Source of the DNA: Xiphophorus maculatus
Taxonomy: Eukaryota; Chordata; Actinopteri; Cyprinodontiformes; Poeciliidae
Direction of reading: 5' to 3'
Assembly: GCF_002775205.1 (NCBI RefSeq)
Contig: NC_036450.1
Coordinates: 15,271,479 to 15,335,478, forward strand
Length of the DNA stretch: 64,000 bases
Of the stretch, positions 49,327-63,822 are shown in pieces. Positions within the stretch are counted from its first letter, which is position 1. The number at the start of each line of letters is the position of its first letter. The notes beneath the pieces are model-generated. The model saw only the letters and a program-made list of their open reading frames with translations. It had not been told where the DNA came from and searched no databases. Both the position numbers and the translations under genes were made by a program.

Positions 49327-50270
49327 AGACACATGCAGGTTGTAGCCAGGGAGAACATTACAGTAACTCTATCCTTCCACTGTGTTCCTGCCAGCTCTGT
49401 TTACTGACTCACAGCCGTCTGGGGACTACAAAAACCTCTGTGACTGAAAACTGCTTCGTCATCGCCTTCTTGAGTCAGTTCGCTAATAGCTGCTGAGCAA
49501 AAACAAGAAGCTGAACTTCAAGATAAATCCTGAAGGAAGGATTAAAGTGTGGAACGATGCTGTGACTGATCATCTCTGGTGAGTTTGTTTCATTTATGCC
49601 AAATTGCTGTGTGAAAAGAGGAATTCATTATGCAGTGTTTTCCTTTTGCCACTCTATGTCTAAAGATTTTAAAGATGCTTCTTGGTGTAGATTCATGAAC
49701 AAATACTGTGCGTTAAACCTGATAGGGATGCGGTCAGGCTACCGTTTTCAACATTATTTCATTAGTGTGGCGTCTGCCTTCCTTCAGGAGTGCGGCATAT
49801 TATTAACTGGATAACCTCCTGTTGTTGCTCCAATGGGAGGGAGGAGACAGCTTCAAGCTGCCAGTGTCAAGGTGCCCTTCGTCCAGCGAGCCGCCTCGAT
49901 TTATAAGATCAATTTGTATGTTTATGAATGAGCTGCTACGTTTCTCTCTCTGTACAGGGCAGAAAGTGTGGACGGTCAACCGTGATGCAAAACCCTCCCA
50001 TCAGACTCTTCCATAATGTCTCCTACTGTATCTACTGTTGCTAGGGCATTCATGTTTACATCTGCTTCACCTAAACTCTGGGTTGTGCTGTACTTGTACT
50101 AATGATGACTTGTCTGAAAACTCCTGCTTAAGGAAGCTGGACGATGTCTGACAGCTCACAAGTACACAGCACTCACTCTACAGCAACATCCTGTCATATG
50201 TGGTAAAAATGTGACTTTGTAAGCCCAATATTCCGACCTACAAACTGATTAAAGAATGATGCGGATCGTT
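49327..50270 (+). ncRNA. Possible spliced non-coding transcript (two exons)
   Basis: A stretch at 49327-49578 is bounded by a strong acceptor (CTTCTCTTCTCACCAG) and a strong donor (CTCTG|GTGAGT). Downstream, an acceptor with a pyrimidine tract (TTTCTCTCTCTGTACAG) opens a second stretch at 49958, and ATTAAA near 50247 could end it. Neither stretch keeps a long frame, so a non-coding RNA or untranslated end fits better than a protein. Upstream exons could start from the fbxw5 promoter in the opposite direction. All of this is inferred from splice-site appearance. Confidence 0.22.
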
Positions 50271-51004
50271 TTGTTGTCTCGTTTAAGTCTTTTCAACAGT
50301 TTCTCAGAGCATCAAGTTTCTGTTCATCTGTTCCAACGTGTTTGTCGCCATCCTGTGGATTTAATGAGTAATTACAGGTAGTATTCAGAAAAGCGGAGGA
50401 GGAAAAATACAGCGACGAGTCGGAACCAGAGAATCAAACCGGTGAAATGTGCTCTCAAAAAGCAGAAGAATGTATGAAAATACTGATTTTAGGGCTGCAA
50501 GTAGAACAGACAGGGATTTTCTTTAGACCATATGTATCCTCTCCATTATTTTTAAGTTGCCACAACCTTTTAACCTCCAACCGAGGGTAGAGGGCTGAAA
50601 GTGAAGTTGGTAAATTTAAGGCTTATGGAATTGTTTTTAGAAACTGTAACAGAATATTTTAGATCCTATTTTTCCTCGTCAGAAAGTAGAACTTTCCACA
50701 TCTGTAGTGGAGAGTTTGATATAAATGTGCGACTAATCAAAACTATAAACCCCCCTTTTCCACTGGGTGACAAGGTGGAAGAATTTCATATTTTCAGAAA
50801 AAAATGAAAAAATATTTTACATATCAGTGGGTTCTAGAAAGGTCTATAAAATTACAGACATCTTACTTTGGCGAAAAGAAAACAGTGATTCAGAGCTATC
50901 AGCCCTTTGGTTACACTGGCATATATGCAAAGAATTTCACTGAATTTATCCAATATTATGGTTTTTATTTTACCCCTCCTGCCCCCAAGAGACACCATGG
51001 CCAC

Positions 51005-51036
51005 ATTATCTATTTATTTATTTATTTATTTACTTA
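51005..51036 (+). repeat. TTTA microsatellite
   Basis: Short run of about seven TTTA-type units. Confidence 0.75.
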
Positions 51037-51909
51037 AATTTAATAAAGTGTAATTTAATATCTAAAATCAAAATTGGGAAAGGTGACCAAACATATGATC
51101 TTATGATGCAACTAATTTCCATTTCTTAAAAAAAAAAACTTTTACATATGTCTTACAATAGTTATTAGCTTAATGTAGTAGTTTACTTAATGCAATAAAC
51201 TGATGATTATTGGCTTAATGTAATGCAAATATATATTTTACATAATTTTCTTTTTGTTGGTCTTCTCAGCTTGATTATGTAGATTTGAAAAGTGTCTTAT
51301 GAGGTTATACTTAAATAAAATAAATTCATTTCAAATAAATGTATATGCCTGTATAAAGTAAGTATATTCTGTATATTAGAAGGTTTCATTTAATTTCAAT
51401 CAGCGACACTAATTCATTTTCATGTAATCAGATTACATTTTTGGTTTTTTTTGGATGTCAGTTACTTACAAAATGCAGCTCAATTATCAAAATTGAGTTT
51501 CCACTGTTTTCTGAACGGTCAACCATTTAAATCGCATATCATTTATTTAGAATAGAAGAATGCACAAATGTATTTACATGATACAATTTTACAATTACAC
51601 AAGTCTCCATTCTGTACAGGTTTAAAGTGACCATTTATACTTTACAGTGAGGAAACAGTTTGACCATCGTGGAATTTGCTCAATAAATCTGACCGATGCT
51701 GAACGTGATAAGAACATCTGCCCGGCCTCTAGTGTGAAGTTCAGTACATCATCTGTTCATTTTGTCTCGCTTTATAAGGAGAAAACAAAACAAACAAATC
51801 AACAGGAAAAAAAAAATTGTTAATTAATTTACCATAATTTGCACGGATAAATCTTAATGCCTACATTCTGACCACATGACGGTCAAATGTGAAGACATTA
51901 CAAGAAAGG

Positions 51910-51947
<38 letters not shown>
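51910..51947 (+). repeat. A38 homopolymer
   Basis: An unbroken run of A about 110 bp beyond the prdm12 stop (T-run in the prdm12 transcript). Its length may be uncertain in the assembly. Confidence 0.9.
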
Positions 51948-51948
<1 letters not shown>

Positions 51949-52056
51949 GTCCAAAGAAGATTCATAATTACATCAGCGCTTCTTTACATTTCCACCACAG
52001 CTTTAAGTCTAAAGTGCGTCGTTGTTCTAAGCCACAGCCTGACCCAGTGTCTGCCA

Positions 52057-55382
<3,326 letters not shown>

Positions 55383-55524
55383 GATGCGTAAGAGAGAGAG
55401 AGAGAGAGGAGGGGAAGGAAGCGGTGAATGAACGGGGCTGGACACAGAGGCAAGAGTCCGTCCTCCTCGCTCCAGACTGTGTGCGCGTAGGAAACTGCTG
55501 CAGCACCGGGCTGTGATGGGTCTC

Positions 55525-55532
55525 TTTATATA
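55525..55532 (-). promoter_or_regulatory. prdm12: TATA box of prdm12
   Basis: Read on the minus strand the site is TATATAAA, inside CACTTATATAAAGAGACC. It lies about 145 bp upstream of the prdm12 start codon, so transcription starting 25-30 bp downstream gives a 5' UTR of about 115 nt. Confidence 0.55.
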
Positions 55533-55676
55533 AGTGGCTGGTGTGACCCCCGGGCCTAATTAGTTATTAATGACACACCCCTCACCATGTGGACCTGCCC
55601 GCTGCGGCGAGGCGCACCGACAGGATGGTCCGATCCGAGCACAGAGGCAGAGAGAAACTTGGAAACATGCGGGGGC

Positions 55677-55678
<2 letters not shown>

Positions 55679-55726
<48 letters not shown>
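55679..55726 (+). repeat. (AT)24 microsatellite
   Basis: Unbroken run of AT units about 150 bp upstream of the prdm12 TATA box. Confidence 0.97.
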
Positions 55727-55728
<2 letters not shown>

Positions 55729-56513
55729 TAAAACATCATGCACATTTTAAAAGACTAGATTTATTGTAGTTTTTTTTAAATAAAAAGAACAAACATATGT
55801 TAATATAAATGCTAGACTTCATTCCCTTTTCGTGCTTTTTTCGTTGCATATTGTTTTTATTTAAGGCTGGCAATCAAAACGAAGTTTATTCAAATCTGAT
55901 ATTTTCCTATCGATTCAACGTATACACATATATTCATACATACATATGTTGTAAGGCTGCAAATAATTGTTTTCTACCTTCATGAATTCTTGTTAAAAAA
56001 ACAACAACTTCCCCCTTTTTTGCCTCCGCTTTCTCGTTTTCAATCAATGACTTGTCAGGAGTTATAAAATGTGCTGAAGAGTGAAGTGCAAAACTTCATT
56101 CACGCCATTTCTTTGTTTCTACAAAAGTGATACAAAACTTGCGATTTCTAGATGTAGAATAAAATAAAATCTTTCAATATTTTTCATGATCAGAAAGAGG
56201 AAAAATAAAAGTTAAACTTCAGCGAAGATTAAAACAAAGCAGAAGTCTGTCCAAAGCAGATACGCAGTGGACTTTTCATTTTGTCTGAGAATGCGAAACA
56301 AACTAATGCTGTCAGTTTTTATTATTATTATTGTTATTATTATTATTTGAAGTGGGTCAGCGAGTCTGGGAGACGCTCGCCCATTTTCTTCTCATGCATT
56401 TCGTATTCATGCGCTGCTCATATTAATTTTTTGTGAGGAGTTAGCGCGCGAATGACAAGAATGGAAACAAGCCTTTATTTTTCCCCCAGCATTGTTCGCG
56501 TGAAGAGGAAGAA

Positions 56514-56518
<5 letters not shown>

Positions 56519-56550
<32 letters not shown>
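56519..56550 (+). repeat. (AG)16 microsatellite
   Basis: Unbroken AG run (CT on the prdm12 strand). Such tracts can bind GAGA-type factors, but no function is shown. Confidence 0.95.
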
Positions 56551-56554
<4 letters not shown>

Positions 56555-56666
56555 GTGTAAAGCTGCTTTGACGTGGCGCACTTTTTCAAGCCCTTGTTGA
56601 GGTAAGCGGTTTAATATTCATGGGTGTTTCGAAGCCCCCTCTGTATTGTGGCAACGTCTTAGATGA

Positions 56667-56672
<6 letters not shown>

Positions 56673-56722
<50 letters not shown>
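56673..56722 (+). repeat. (AT)25 microsatellite
   Basis: Unbroken run of AT units, followed by shorter AT runs to about 56755. Confidence 0.97.
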
Positions 56723-56724
<2 letters not shown>

Positions 56725-57049
56725 TCTACGCATACATATATATATATTTACATATGTGGGCCCCTTTCTTTTTGCGTGGCCTTCTGTTCCCCCCCCCCCG
56801 TCTTTTGCTCTCCTGCCTATTTTTCGGGCTTGATGGACTGGGGGCTAAATGGGCAGTTTTCCTTCTTTTTTTTCCAGCAGAGAGGACATCTTTATTCCAT
56901 CCCCGGCTCACAGGTTTCCCCATTCAGCTTCCCTCCAAGTAACGTCAGGGCCCTGAAAAGTGCTGCAAATCAATCTTTCATGGTGTTTTGAGGGCAATTT
57001 GACATCCATGCACTCCTCTTTTCACTTCAACAACTACAAGGGGATTGTC

Positions 57050-57054
<5 letters not shown>

Positions 57055-57101
<47 letters not shown>
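57055..57101 (+). repeat. (AG)n microsatellite
   Basis: About 23 AG units, uninterrupted. Confidence 0.95.
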
Positions 57102-57106
<5 letters not shown>

Positions 57107-57299
57107 TATGGGCAAGTTTGAGCTCTGTTCTCTCTTTTCTCTGCAGGAATATGAACTGTGCGCAAAGTAATGGGAAAGAAGATATGGCAAGTAAACACAA
57201 TGGAGGGGAACTTTTTTTTCTTCTTCTTCTTCCTTAAGAGAGAAGCAGAGATAGTGAAAAGGCAAGGTGAGTGACAGGGCACGAAAACAGATTACTGTG

Positions 57300-57800
57300 A
57301 AACAGCTGCTTTTTATGAGCGGGCCCCTCCTTCGTTTGTCCCCTCTTTTCCCAGATGAAATTTCTCCGCTCTTTCAATGGGATTCTTTCTCATCTAGATT
57401 GATTTACATTTATGGCATTCATCGCACAAATCCGAGGTAAATGGGTGGTGGAGGGGGAGGGGGGGGGGCGCAGGGCCCCGCCGGTGGGGGCGGCTTCTTT
57501 ATTAAAGAGGAATTAAATGAGTTGAATTGGGGTAACGCATGGATTTGATTTGCTTATTTATGCATTAACCTGTGGCATTATGCGGAGCTGGTAAAGCCGC
57601 GGGCATGTCAGCAATAGCAAATCATCCCGCTTAGCTGCTCTATTGTAAGACAATTTGGGCCATTATTGTTGTCCATTTAAAGCCTATCAATTTAATGTGG
57701 ATGATTGACAATTATTGCACAAAGAATGTGGTAATGGGGGGATTTCAAAGCGCTGGTGGGAAACCTATTAACGTGGAGCGTTTGTTTGTGGATAAATAGC
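57300..57800. promoter_or_regulatory. Candidate conserved enhancer cluster upstream of prdm12
   Basis: The text is rich in developmental binding sites: AACAGCTGC (E-box), GATTGATTTACATTTATGG, GGATGATTGACAATTATTGC (PBX/MEIS-type TGATTGACA beside a homeobox core) and GGCCATTATTGTTGTCC (SOX-type). It has little simple repeat apart from a G-rich patch at 57450-57490, and no open frame. It lies about 2 kb upstream of prdm12, a gene with tightly controlled neural expression. Conservation is not tested here. Confidence 0.4.
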
Positions 57801-58039
57801 AAAATTTTACGCTCATGAAGGGCGAGCAGTGGAGGGGGGTGGGTGAGAAAACGCTTGGGAGTTGATTGAATATTTACATTTAAGGAGACCTGAAAAGAGC
57901 AGGTTTTAACGATGTAGTTTGGAAGTCATTTTGTTCAAAACTAAGAAGGTGCAGGGGAAGGGGGGGGGAAAAAAGATCGTTTCTGAAACTTCCAGGCCCG
58001 CTTGCAGGGAAACACACACTCCTACTGAGGGGAGAGCAG

Positions 58040-58270
58040 CGCAGAGCCTCCCGGGATCCTCCACAGTGTCATTAAAAACAGATTAAGGTGGCAGCCACAC
58101 TGCGCTGGATGCTCAGCTCCGGCTTATCTGTTGCAAAGGTGAGAGCGGCGCACAGCCTTCCTCTCCCTAAAGAGCCCATTTCAGCCCACACGACCACACC
58201 TCCCCCTCTGTGCTGATGGACGGGACTGGACACCTGCTGGAGAAGGAGGCGCGACTTCACTTAGGCAACA
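58040..58270. promoter_or_regulatory. Possible further regulatory block
   Basis: GC-balanced sequence (GTCATTAAAAACAGATTAAGG, GGCTTATCTGTTGC) stands out from AT-rich flanks. No coding family is recognised in any frame. Regulatory function is a guess from composition and context. Confidence 0.2.
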
Positions 58271-59121
58271 AGGATACTGGATTTGAAAAAAAAAAAAAAA
58301 GAAGAAGTTTAAATCAACTCGCTTTAATGGGAAAAGTGAAAACATAAGCGTTAATTGAGCTGCCTTGTACAATTTGGAAAATTGATATTTTACTTTATGA
58401 AGAACATTTTAAGTCCGAATGTATTGATTTATTTTTTAAAATTTACTTTTGTTTCATTTTTAAATCTAGCAAATCCGGATTTATGCCAGACAGACCCTCA
58501 TGTAGAGCATATATTATTTTTTCTTTTCTTGCATTTTAAACTTTCGAAAACATTTTTATGTAAACAAAGTAAAGTGATAAAGTGAAATCCATAACTGAAT
58601 TAAAGCTGTAAAATAAAACGAAAAAACTTTGTTCTAAAGTTTTTTTTTTAAATAAATAATTGATCATTTCAGCACCCATATCAATATAAAATAACTTAGG
58701 AAACAATTTTCTTATTTTGTTTAATTCAATTTTACAGATTTAAAAAAATTCTACTCATCATTTAAATACACAAATCACTTTTTTTAAGTTGAAAAGAATA
58801 AAATGCATTTGGAAGGCAGCTAGTGGAGAAAATCCTTCAGTTTTAAACAACTGCAACAAAACAATCTCTTAAAATGCAATAATAAAAACAATCTTGGTAG
58901 TTAACTTTTATTTCCAGCTCAGTTTGGGTTAACTTATAAATGCTATATTTTTTAAAGAAATGGCCAATATGTATCCTCTTTGCTTTGGACATATGTTTGT
59001 TTTATGTAAAGCTGAGATTACATTTTTAAACATGATAAAAAAAAAAACAATTCCTCCATCATTTGATGAATGATAAAATACTTTGAAGATTGCAAAAAAA
59101 AGTACACATCTAATTAAAGAC

Positions 59122-59215
59122 TGGCAACCCATCCATGGTGAACCCATGAGACAGGCACCAGTCCCTCACACTCCTACAAGGATAAGCAGGGATAGATGCT
59201 GGATGAATGCAGGTA
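59122..59215 (+). repeat. Fragment of a common fish interspersed repeat
   Basis: GGCAACCCATCCATGGTGAACCC, then GGCACCAGTCCCTCA and AAGGATAAGCAGGGATAGATG follow a repeat widely seen in teleost DNA that usually ends in GGATGGAT units. Class not assigned. Confidence 0.5.
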
Positions 59216-60580
59216 AGAATATTTCCAAAATAACACTGGTCCTTTGAAATACAGCTTAGACAAGTTTGTATCCTTAAAACAAAGCTTTCTAGCATCTGGC
59301 CATACAGCATCAGGCGCTACCAAACCTCCATCCATTCATTCATTTCAACTCTTCCCATTTAATCACCTGAGCAAATTCAACCACTACTGTCCCCAAATCC
59401 AGAAACCCAAAATAAAGCATGAAGTCCAGAGTGTGTCCAAGAATGTCCCGCAGCGTCAATAAGCGCGCCTCTCACACCCTCCGCTACATGAAACGGCTAA
59501 AATAAGAAGACTGCCACAAAAGACCAGCAGGAATGATGTGTCCACGGGGACGACACGTCCAAGAGGAAAGTGGGGATCAAAACCAAGAGGTCGGATTTGA
59601 AAACAGCTGCACGGCTTCAAAGCAAGGGGGCCGGTGCAGGGCCACTGTGGCAGGAGCCACCCTGCTGAGGGCAAAGATGTGCAGTGACAGAAGAAGAGGA
59701 GGAGGAGGAGGAGGGGGACGTCAGAGTGGACAGAATCCTGAGGGACGAAGCTCTGCTGGCTGAGGAACAGTTAACTCGAACGAAGGGAGAACGGATGGAG
59801 GAAGCGGACGGGGACATGAAAGTACAGGAAGGTTGCAGCTGGAAAATTAAGAGGATTTTGACAGTTTAAAAGTGAAGACATGGATGTTGAGAGCAGGAAT
59901 GTAAAACACTAAAGCCAAAGCCACGGAATGCAAAATATTAATAGAAAAACACATTTAAACTTTCAACTCTTTTTAGCGTTTTAAAATGGACAAATCTTCA
60001 CCCGAAACGCTTCCAACTTTTATCTGCGACGATGCAGCCTGATTAAAACACATTTAAATTTCAGTGTGCAGCAGTGAAAATGTGTTGCAGCAACCGTTAC
60101 AACAATAGCATCAACCGACCACAAGAGAGGCTTGCGGAAAATTTATTTGAATTTGAGAACTGGCAGTAGACTATAGAAAATATATATTTTCTGCTTATAA
60201 AACATGAAAACATACATTTGGCCTATATAGATATTCTCTAAATTGCATCTGTTATTACACACAATAGAGCTCTCAGAGAGTTTCAACACTTTAGTAGCAG
60301 AATACAACAAAAGACATCCAAATGTTTATAATATTAATCTAACAGAAAAATCAGCTTCAACATTACACATAAAGGTAGTCTGGATGTTTTTTTAATACAT
60401 GGTTAACTGTACACACAAGGAGAAAATAAACACCATACTTATTAGACATTTTTGAAATTATATATCCCTTTTCATTAAGAAATGACATTATTACCAGAAT
60501 CATTCTCCATAAGGATGCATCATTTATATTAGATCACACAAAGAAATAAAAAATTAATTAAAATTAGCATTGGACTGAGT

Positions 60581-60625
60581 CCAGCGTCCCACTGAGTCTA
60601 CAGCCAGGGCTCAGTGGGACGCTGG
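60581..60625. repeat. 16-bp-arm GC-rich hairpin in the probable fubp3 3' UTR
   Basis: CCAGCGTCCCACTGAG (60581-60596) and CTCAGTGGGACGCTGG (60610-60625) are exact reverse complements around a 13-base loop. The GC-rich stem stands alone in AT-rich DNA. If transcribed with fubp3 it would form a stable RNA hairpin. Confidence 0.9.
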
Positions 60626-61884
60626 CGAACTGGGAGGTACCAAATAAGACAAAGTTGTTGTTTTTTTATTATCATAATACTTAAAATAAGTAACTTAAAA
60701 AAATATTACATTAATTATTACACAGGTACGAATTGCAGCAGCTTAGCAGTCTTGAATAGTTCAGGTACAGAGTATACACAAAAAAATAAATCTATCACGT
60801 CTTGTTTGTCTTCAGAACAAGATGCAACATCCAATTTCAAATCACACATTCACAATCTTTGAACATTTTCAGTATGAAAACAGAACAGAAAAAAGAGGGA
60901 CAACCTTCCTGCAACACAGATATCACAGGAACAACAATTTTATAAGTGTAAATATATATATATATATGAAACATATATATCTTAAATTAACAGTCAAATA
61001 TATGAGCATATATACATCGTTTTACAAGGTAGTAAAGGCAAAAAAAGCTATTTGCAACATCCCCCTAAATCCTATCATTTCAGATCAATGTAATAAATTA
61101 TCCATGACATCTCCATTTCAAAGTAAGAAAAAAAATCATCTTAAAACTACAAGTTAAAAGTCTGTCAAAACATTAGAGAAAACCCATCTTTGTTTCAAAA
61201 GTGAAATAAGATATTGCACCTTTTTTATACCAGAGAACAATAAAATGACAATGAAAAACAGCATACAATGCACAAGAGGAATTAAATTAGAACCACTGCC
61301 ACTGGTGGACATCAATTCTTGTTTTGAACCTTGTAACAAAAATACATTTCCTGTAACAAAACATCACAGTTTCATTTCACTTAATTACGTAAAAAGGAAA
61401 AAAAAAAGCATTTGAAACACTCTTTAAACATTTGACATATGACAAAAGCCGTATTCAAGACTGCTAAGCACAGTAATCATGGTTTTACATAACTAGAAAA
61501 AATAGATTATATATATTGCCTTTTGAAATGTTACAACTTGTGGGTTCATTTTGGCTATTACAATCTGAGTCAAGACAGGAAAATATAAGCAAGGAAAAAA
61601 AAACAAAACAAAAAAACCCCGGCTCTCTCATGTCCAAAAAGGGATCCCATCTATCCAAAATAACAGTGTACATAAGCATTTAGTAACAAATAAATGTTCC
61701 TGATTTTTAGAAATATTATTTAATCATACAAGTAATTCTACAGCTAGTGTTTCTCACTAAGAAAAAAAGTCTTCAAGGCGTTGTAAATCTATAACCCCCT
61801 CTGTTAAAAAAAACAAAAACAAAAAAAGGGGTTGGGGGCTGTTTTCATCCGTTCACCGATTCAAGTCTAACATGGGCGTCTTCT

Positions 61885-63822
61885 CTAGTGATCCTACAAA
61901 ATATAAACATAGTGTTAATGTTTCAGTTTAAAGATATTTTGCATGTATAAACATTAGACATTGGATATTAAGACAATCTGTTACAAACACCTTTTCCTCC
62001 ACAATAATCTTTCTTTAAATTTAGCTGAACACTTCCTGTTTTCAGCAAGTAAGGATTAGAGAATTCAATTTTTTTTTATTACTTATACGTGATAGCTCAC
62101 GAGGGGAAATGTTACCCATCAACCCCAGAACAAAGGCAGAAGGACCTTGTGAAGATGCTGGCTGGAGATGGTCAGTGTTACTGTCCAGATAAAGTGAGTT
62201 TTGTGCTGACATGGGCTGAAAAGCCACGCAGAGAGGAAGAAGCCAAACTCAAGACGGAGTAAAGTTTGCAAATTCACTTTGAGGATATAGACGTTAGCTT
62301 TTTGGAGACATGCACTGTGGTCAGATGAAACCAAGATTGAAGTTTCTGGTCATGATCATCATTAAATTTGGAGACAAAAAAAATAAAAGCAGAATCTCAC
62401 AACCAGAGAAGATTATCTCAAATACTGATTACAGGAGTGGAAGCATCACTATTGATGCAGCAAACAAAATAGACAGCAAAAAAGACAGAAGAACATTTTG
62501 TGGAAATATTTTGGTAAGATCTGATACATCCACCAAGAAGTTAAAGCTTGGAAAACATGGGCCTTCCAAATGAACAATAAGTGAAAGTCCGCCTCTATAT
62601 TAGTTACAAAGTGGCTTAAGGTCACCAAGGTCTAGTTTAGCAGAGGTCATCATAAAGTCTTGATCTAATTAGCAGTTCTGTCAAGGGAAATGAGACAAAA
62701 TTCAATAAGCTCATTGTGAGACTCTTGTGGAAGGATATTTAAAATGTTTCACCCAAGTCAGAGTTTCAAAACTGGATTCTATTGAATCCTAAGGAAGCCT
62801 GATTACATCTCTAAATTTGAAGAAATGTATTTATTTTGTAGAAAAACTCTCCTCTCCACTATTTTTTGTTTAAATTAAAATGTTAGGCTGATTTACTAGT
62901 AGATGAGTGTATCACCTGAAGGCCCGGGGCTGGTGTCTGCTGAGTGCCCTGGTTGAAGAAGGCCATTGGCTGTCTGTAAAAGTCAACCCAGGCGTTGTAC
63001 TCAGGATTAGAAGTCTGCTGAGATCCAGGACCTGTTGTCTGGCCTTAAAAATGAGAACATAAAAACAAAACAAAAAAAATTTAGAATTTTTTTTTTCCAA
63101 TCATGAATTTTATAAGTTAAAGAAAAGACCACCAGAAGACTTACCCCAGGTTTTGTTATATTCTGGAGCGGTGCTCTGTGGTTGATTTTGCTGACCTGCT
63201 GAAAGCAAACAGCTGCTTAATGTATTTAATTTGATTAAATTCTGATTTTTAAAACTCTTTTACAAAGTTTTGACCAAATGAAACTAAAATAGATATATTT
63301 TAATCAAGGCTGAACCAAACTTGAGCTAAAACGTGTTTGTCGTCAGAAAGCTGCTTGTGCTAGTTGGAAAATATTCCTGAGTGAAACTCGCCTAGCTTTT
63401 TATAATACTGCTCCCAGTCCATCTGGCCCGTCTGGGATCCATTGTGACCTGAAACCAGACACAGATAACACGTCCAGATTTACTGAGAGCGGGTTTTGGC
63501 TTTCTCTGCTTCCTAATGAACTCCAGTGGCAGCACCTGCAAAAATCTGTCCGTACAGGAAGTGCGCAGTTAGCCACAGGGAATGTTCTGCAGGCTGGTTA
63601 CTATTTGAACCCCCTGCAGCAGCAGGGAACTTGAGAAACTACCCACTTTGTCTTAAACTATAATAATTTCTTTAGAGCAGTCCCAGTTTGTGATTTGGGC
63701 ACATCTATAGTTAAAAATGCCCACCATTCCTTTGGAGATGCTTACTGTGGTCCTGCTGGCCCTGAGGCTGCCATATCTGAAATGTTGTGCCCCATCCTCC
63801 AGACATAAACATCTGAGGTCCA
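61885..63822 (-). CDS. fubp3: Far upstream element-binding protein 3, C-terminal part
   Basis: Only the 3' coding end lies in the window: exons 63746-63822, 63392-63448, 63145-63195 (or 63198) and 62916-63043, and probably a tiny last exon, 61885-61893, adding two residues and a stop. Phases agree across all joins. The visible protein has [10 protein letters not shown], then the tyrosine-rich repeats that mark FUBP C-termini: [16 protein letters not shown] and [12 protein letters not shown] (human FUBP3: WEEYYKK, WAEYYRQ). These YM motifs give transcription activation. The KH domains that bind single-stranded DNA and RNA would be encoded to the right, outside the window. FUBP1 and KHSRP have similar tails; adjacency to prdm12 favours fubp3. 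The second exon begins at a CAGCAG tandem acceptor, and the first listed intron break after 63392 uses a GC donor (TAG|GCGAGT). Confidence 0.85.
62085..62800 (+). mobile_element. Decayed Tc1-like transposon in the last fubp3 intron
   Basis: Text such as CAAAGGCAGAAGGACCTTGTG, GATGCTGGCTGGAGATGG, TTTTTGGAGACATGCACTGTG followed by GTCAGATGAAACCAAG, and TGTGGAAGGATATTTAAAATG follows the transposase and 3' end of salmonid/zebrafish-type Tc1 elements. Frames are broken throughout. It is a different subfamily from the copies at 2105-2905 and 10073-10655. Confidence 0.6.

Larger units (their letters stand above)
55383..61884. other. Intergenic region between prdm12 and fubp3
   Basis: The first 150 bp hold the prdm12 5' UTR and TATA box. 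Simple repeats follow: (AT)24, (AG)16, (AT)25 and a 47-bp AG run. Between 57300 and 58270 the sequence looks like conserved regulatory DNA (listed separately). A short common fish repeat lies at about 59122-59215 and a GA-rich stretch at 59680-59760. From about 60100 to 61884 the DNA is AT-rich and likely includes the long fubp3 3' UTR (minus-strand AATAAA candidates near 60140 and 60666). No coding exon is supported. Confidence 0.6.

Noticed and set aside
56620-56991. Tyrosine-isoleucine frames near 56700
   Set aside because: They translate the (AT)25 array and neighbouring low-complexity DNA.
59684-59869. Glutamate-rich 61-codon frame
   Set aside because: It reads a GAGGAG simple repeat; no start context, splice sites or family support it.
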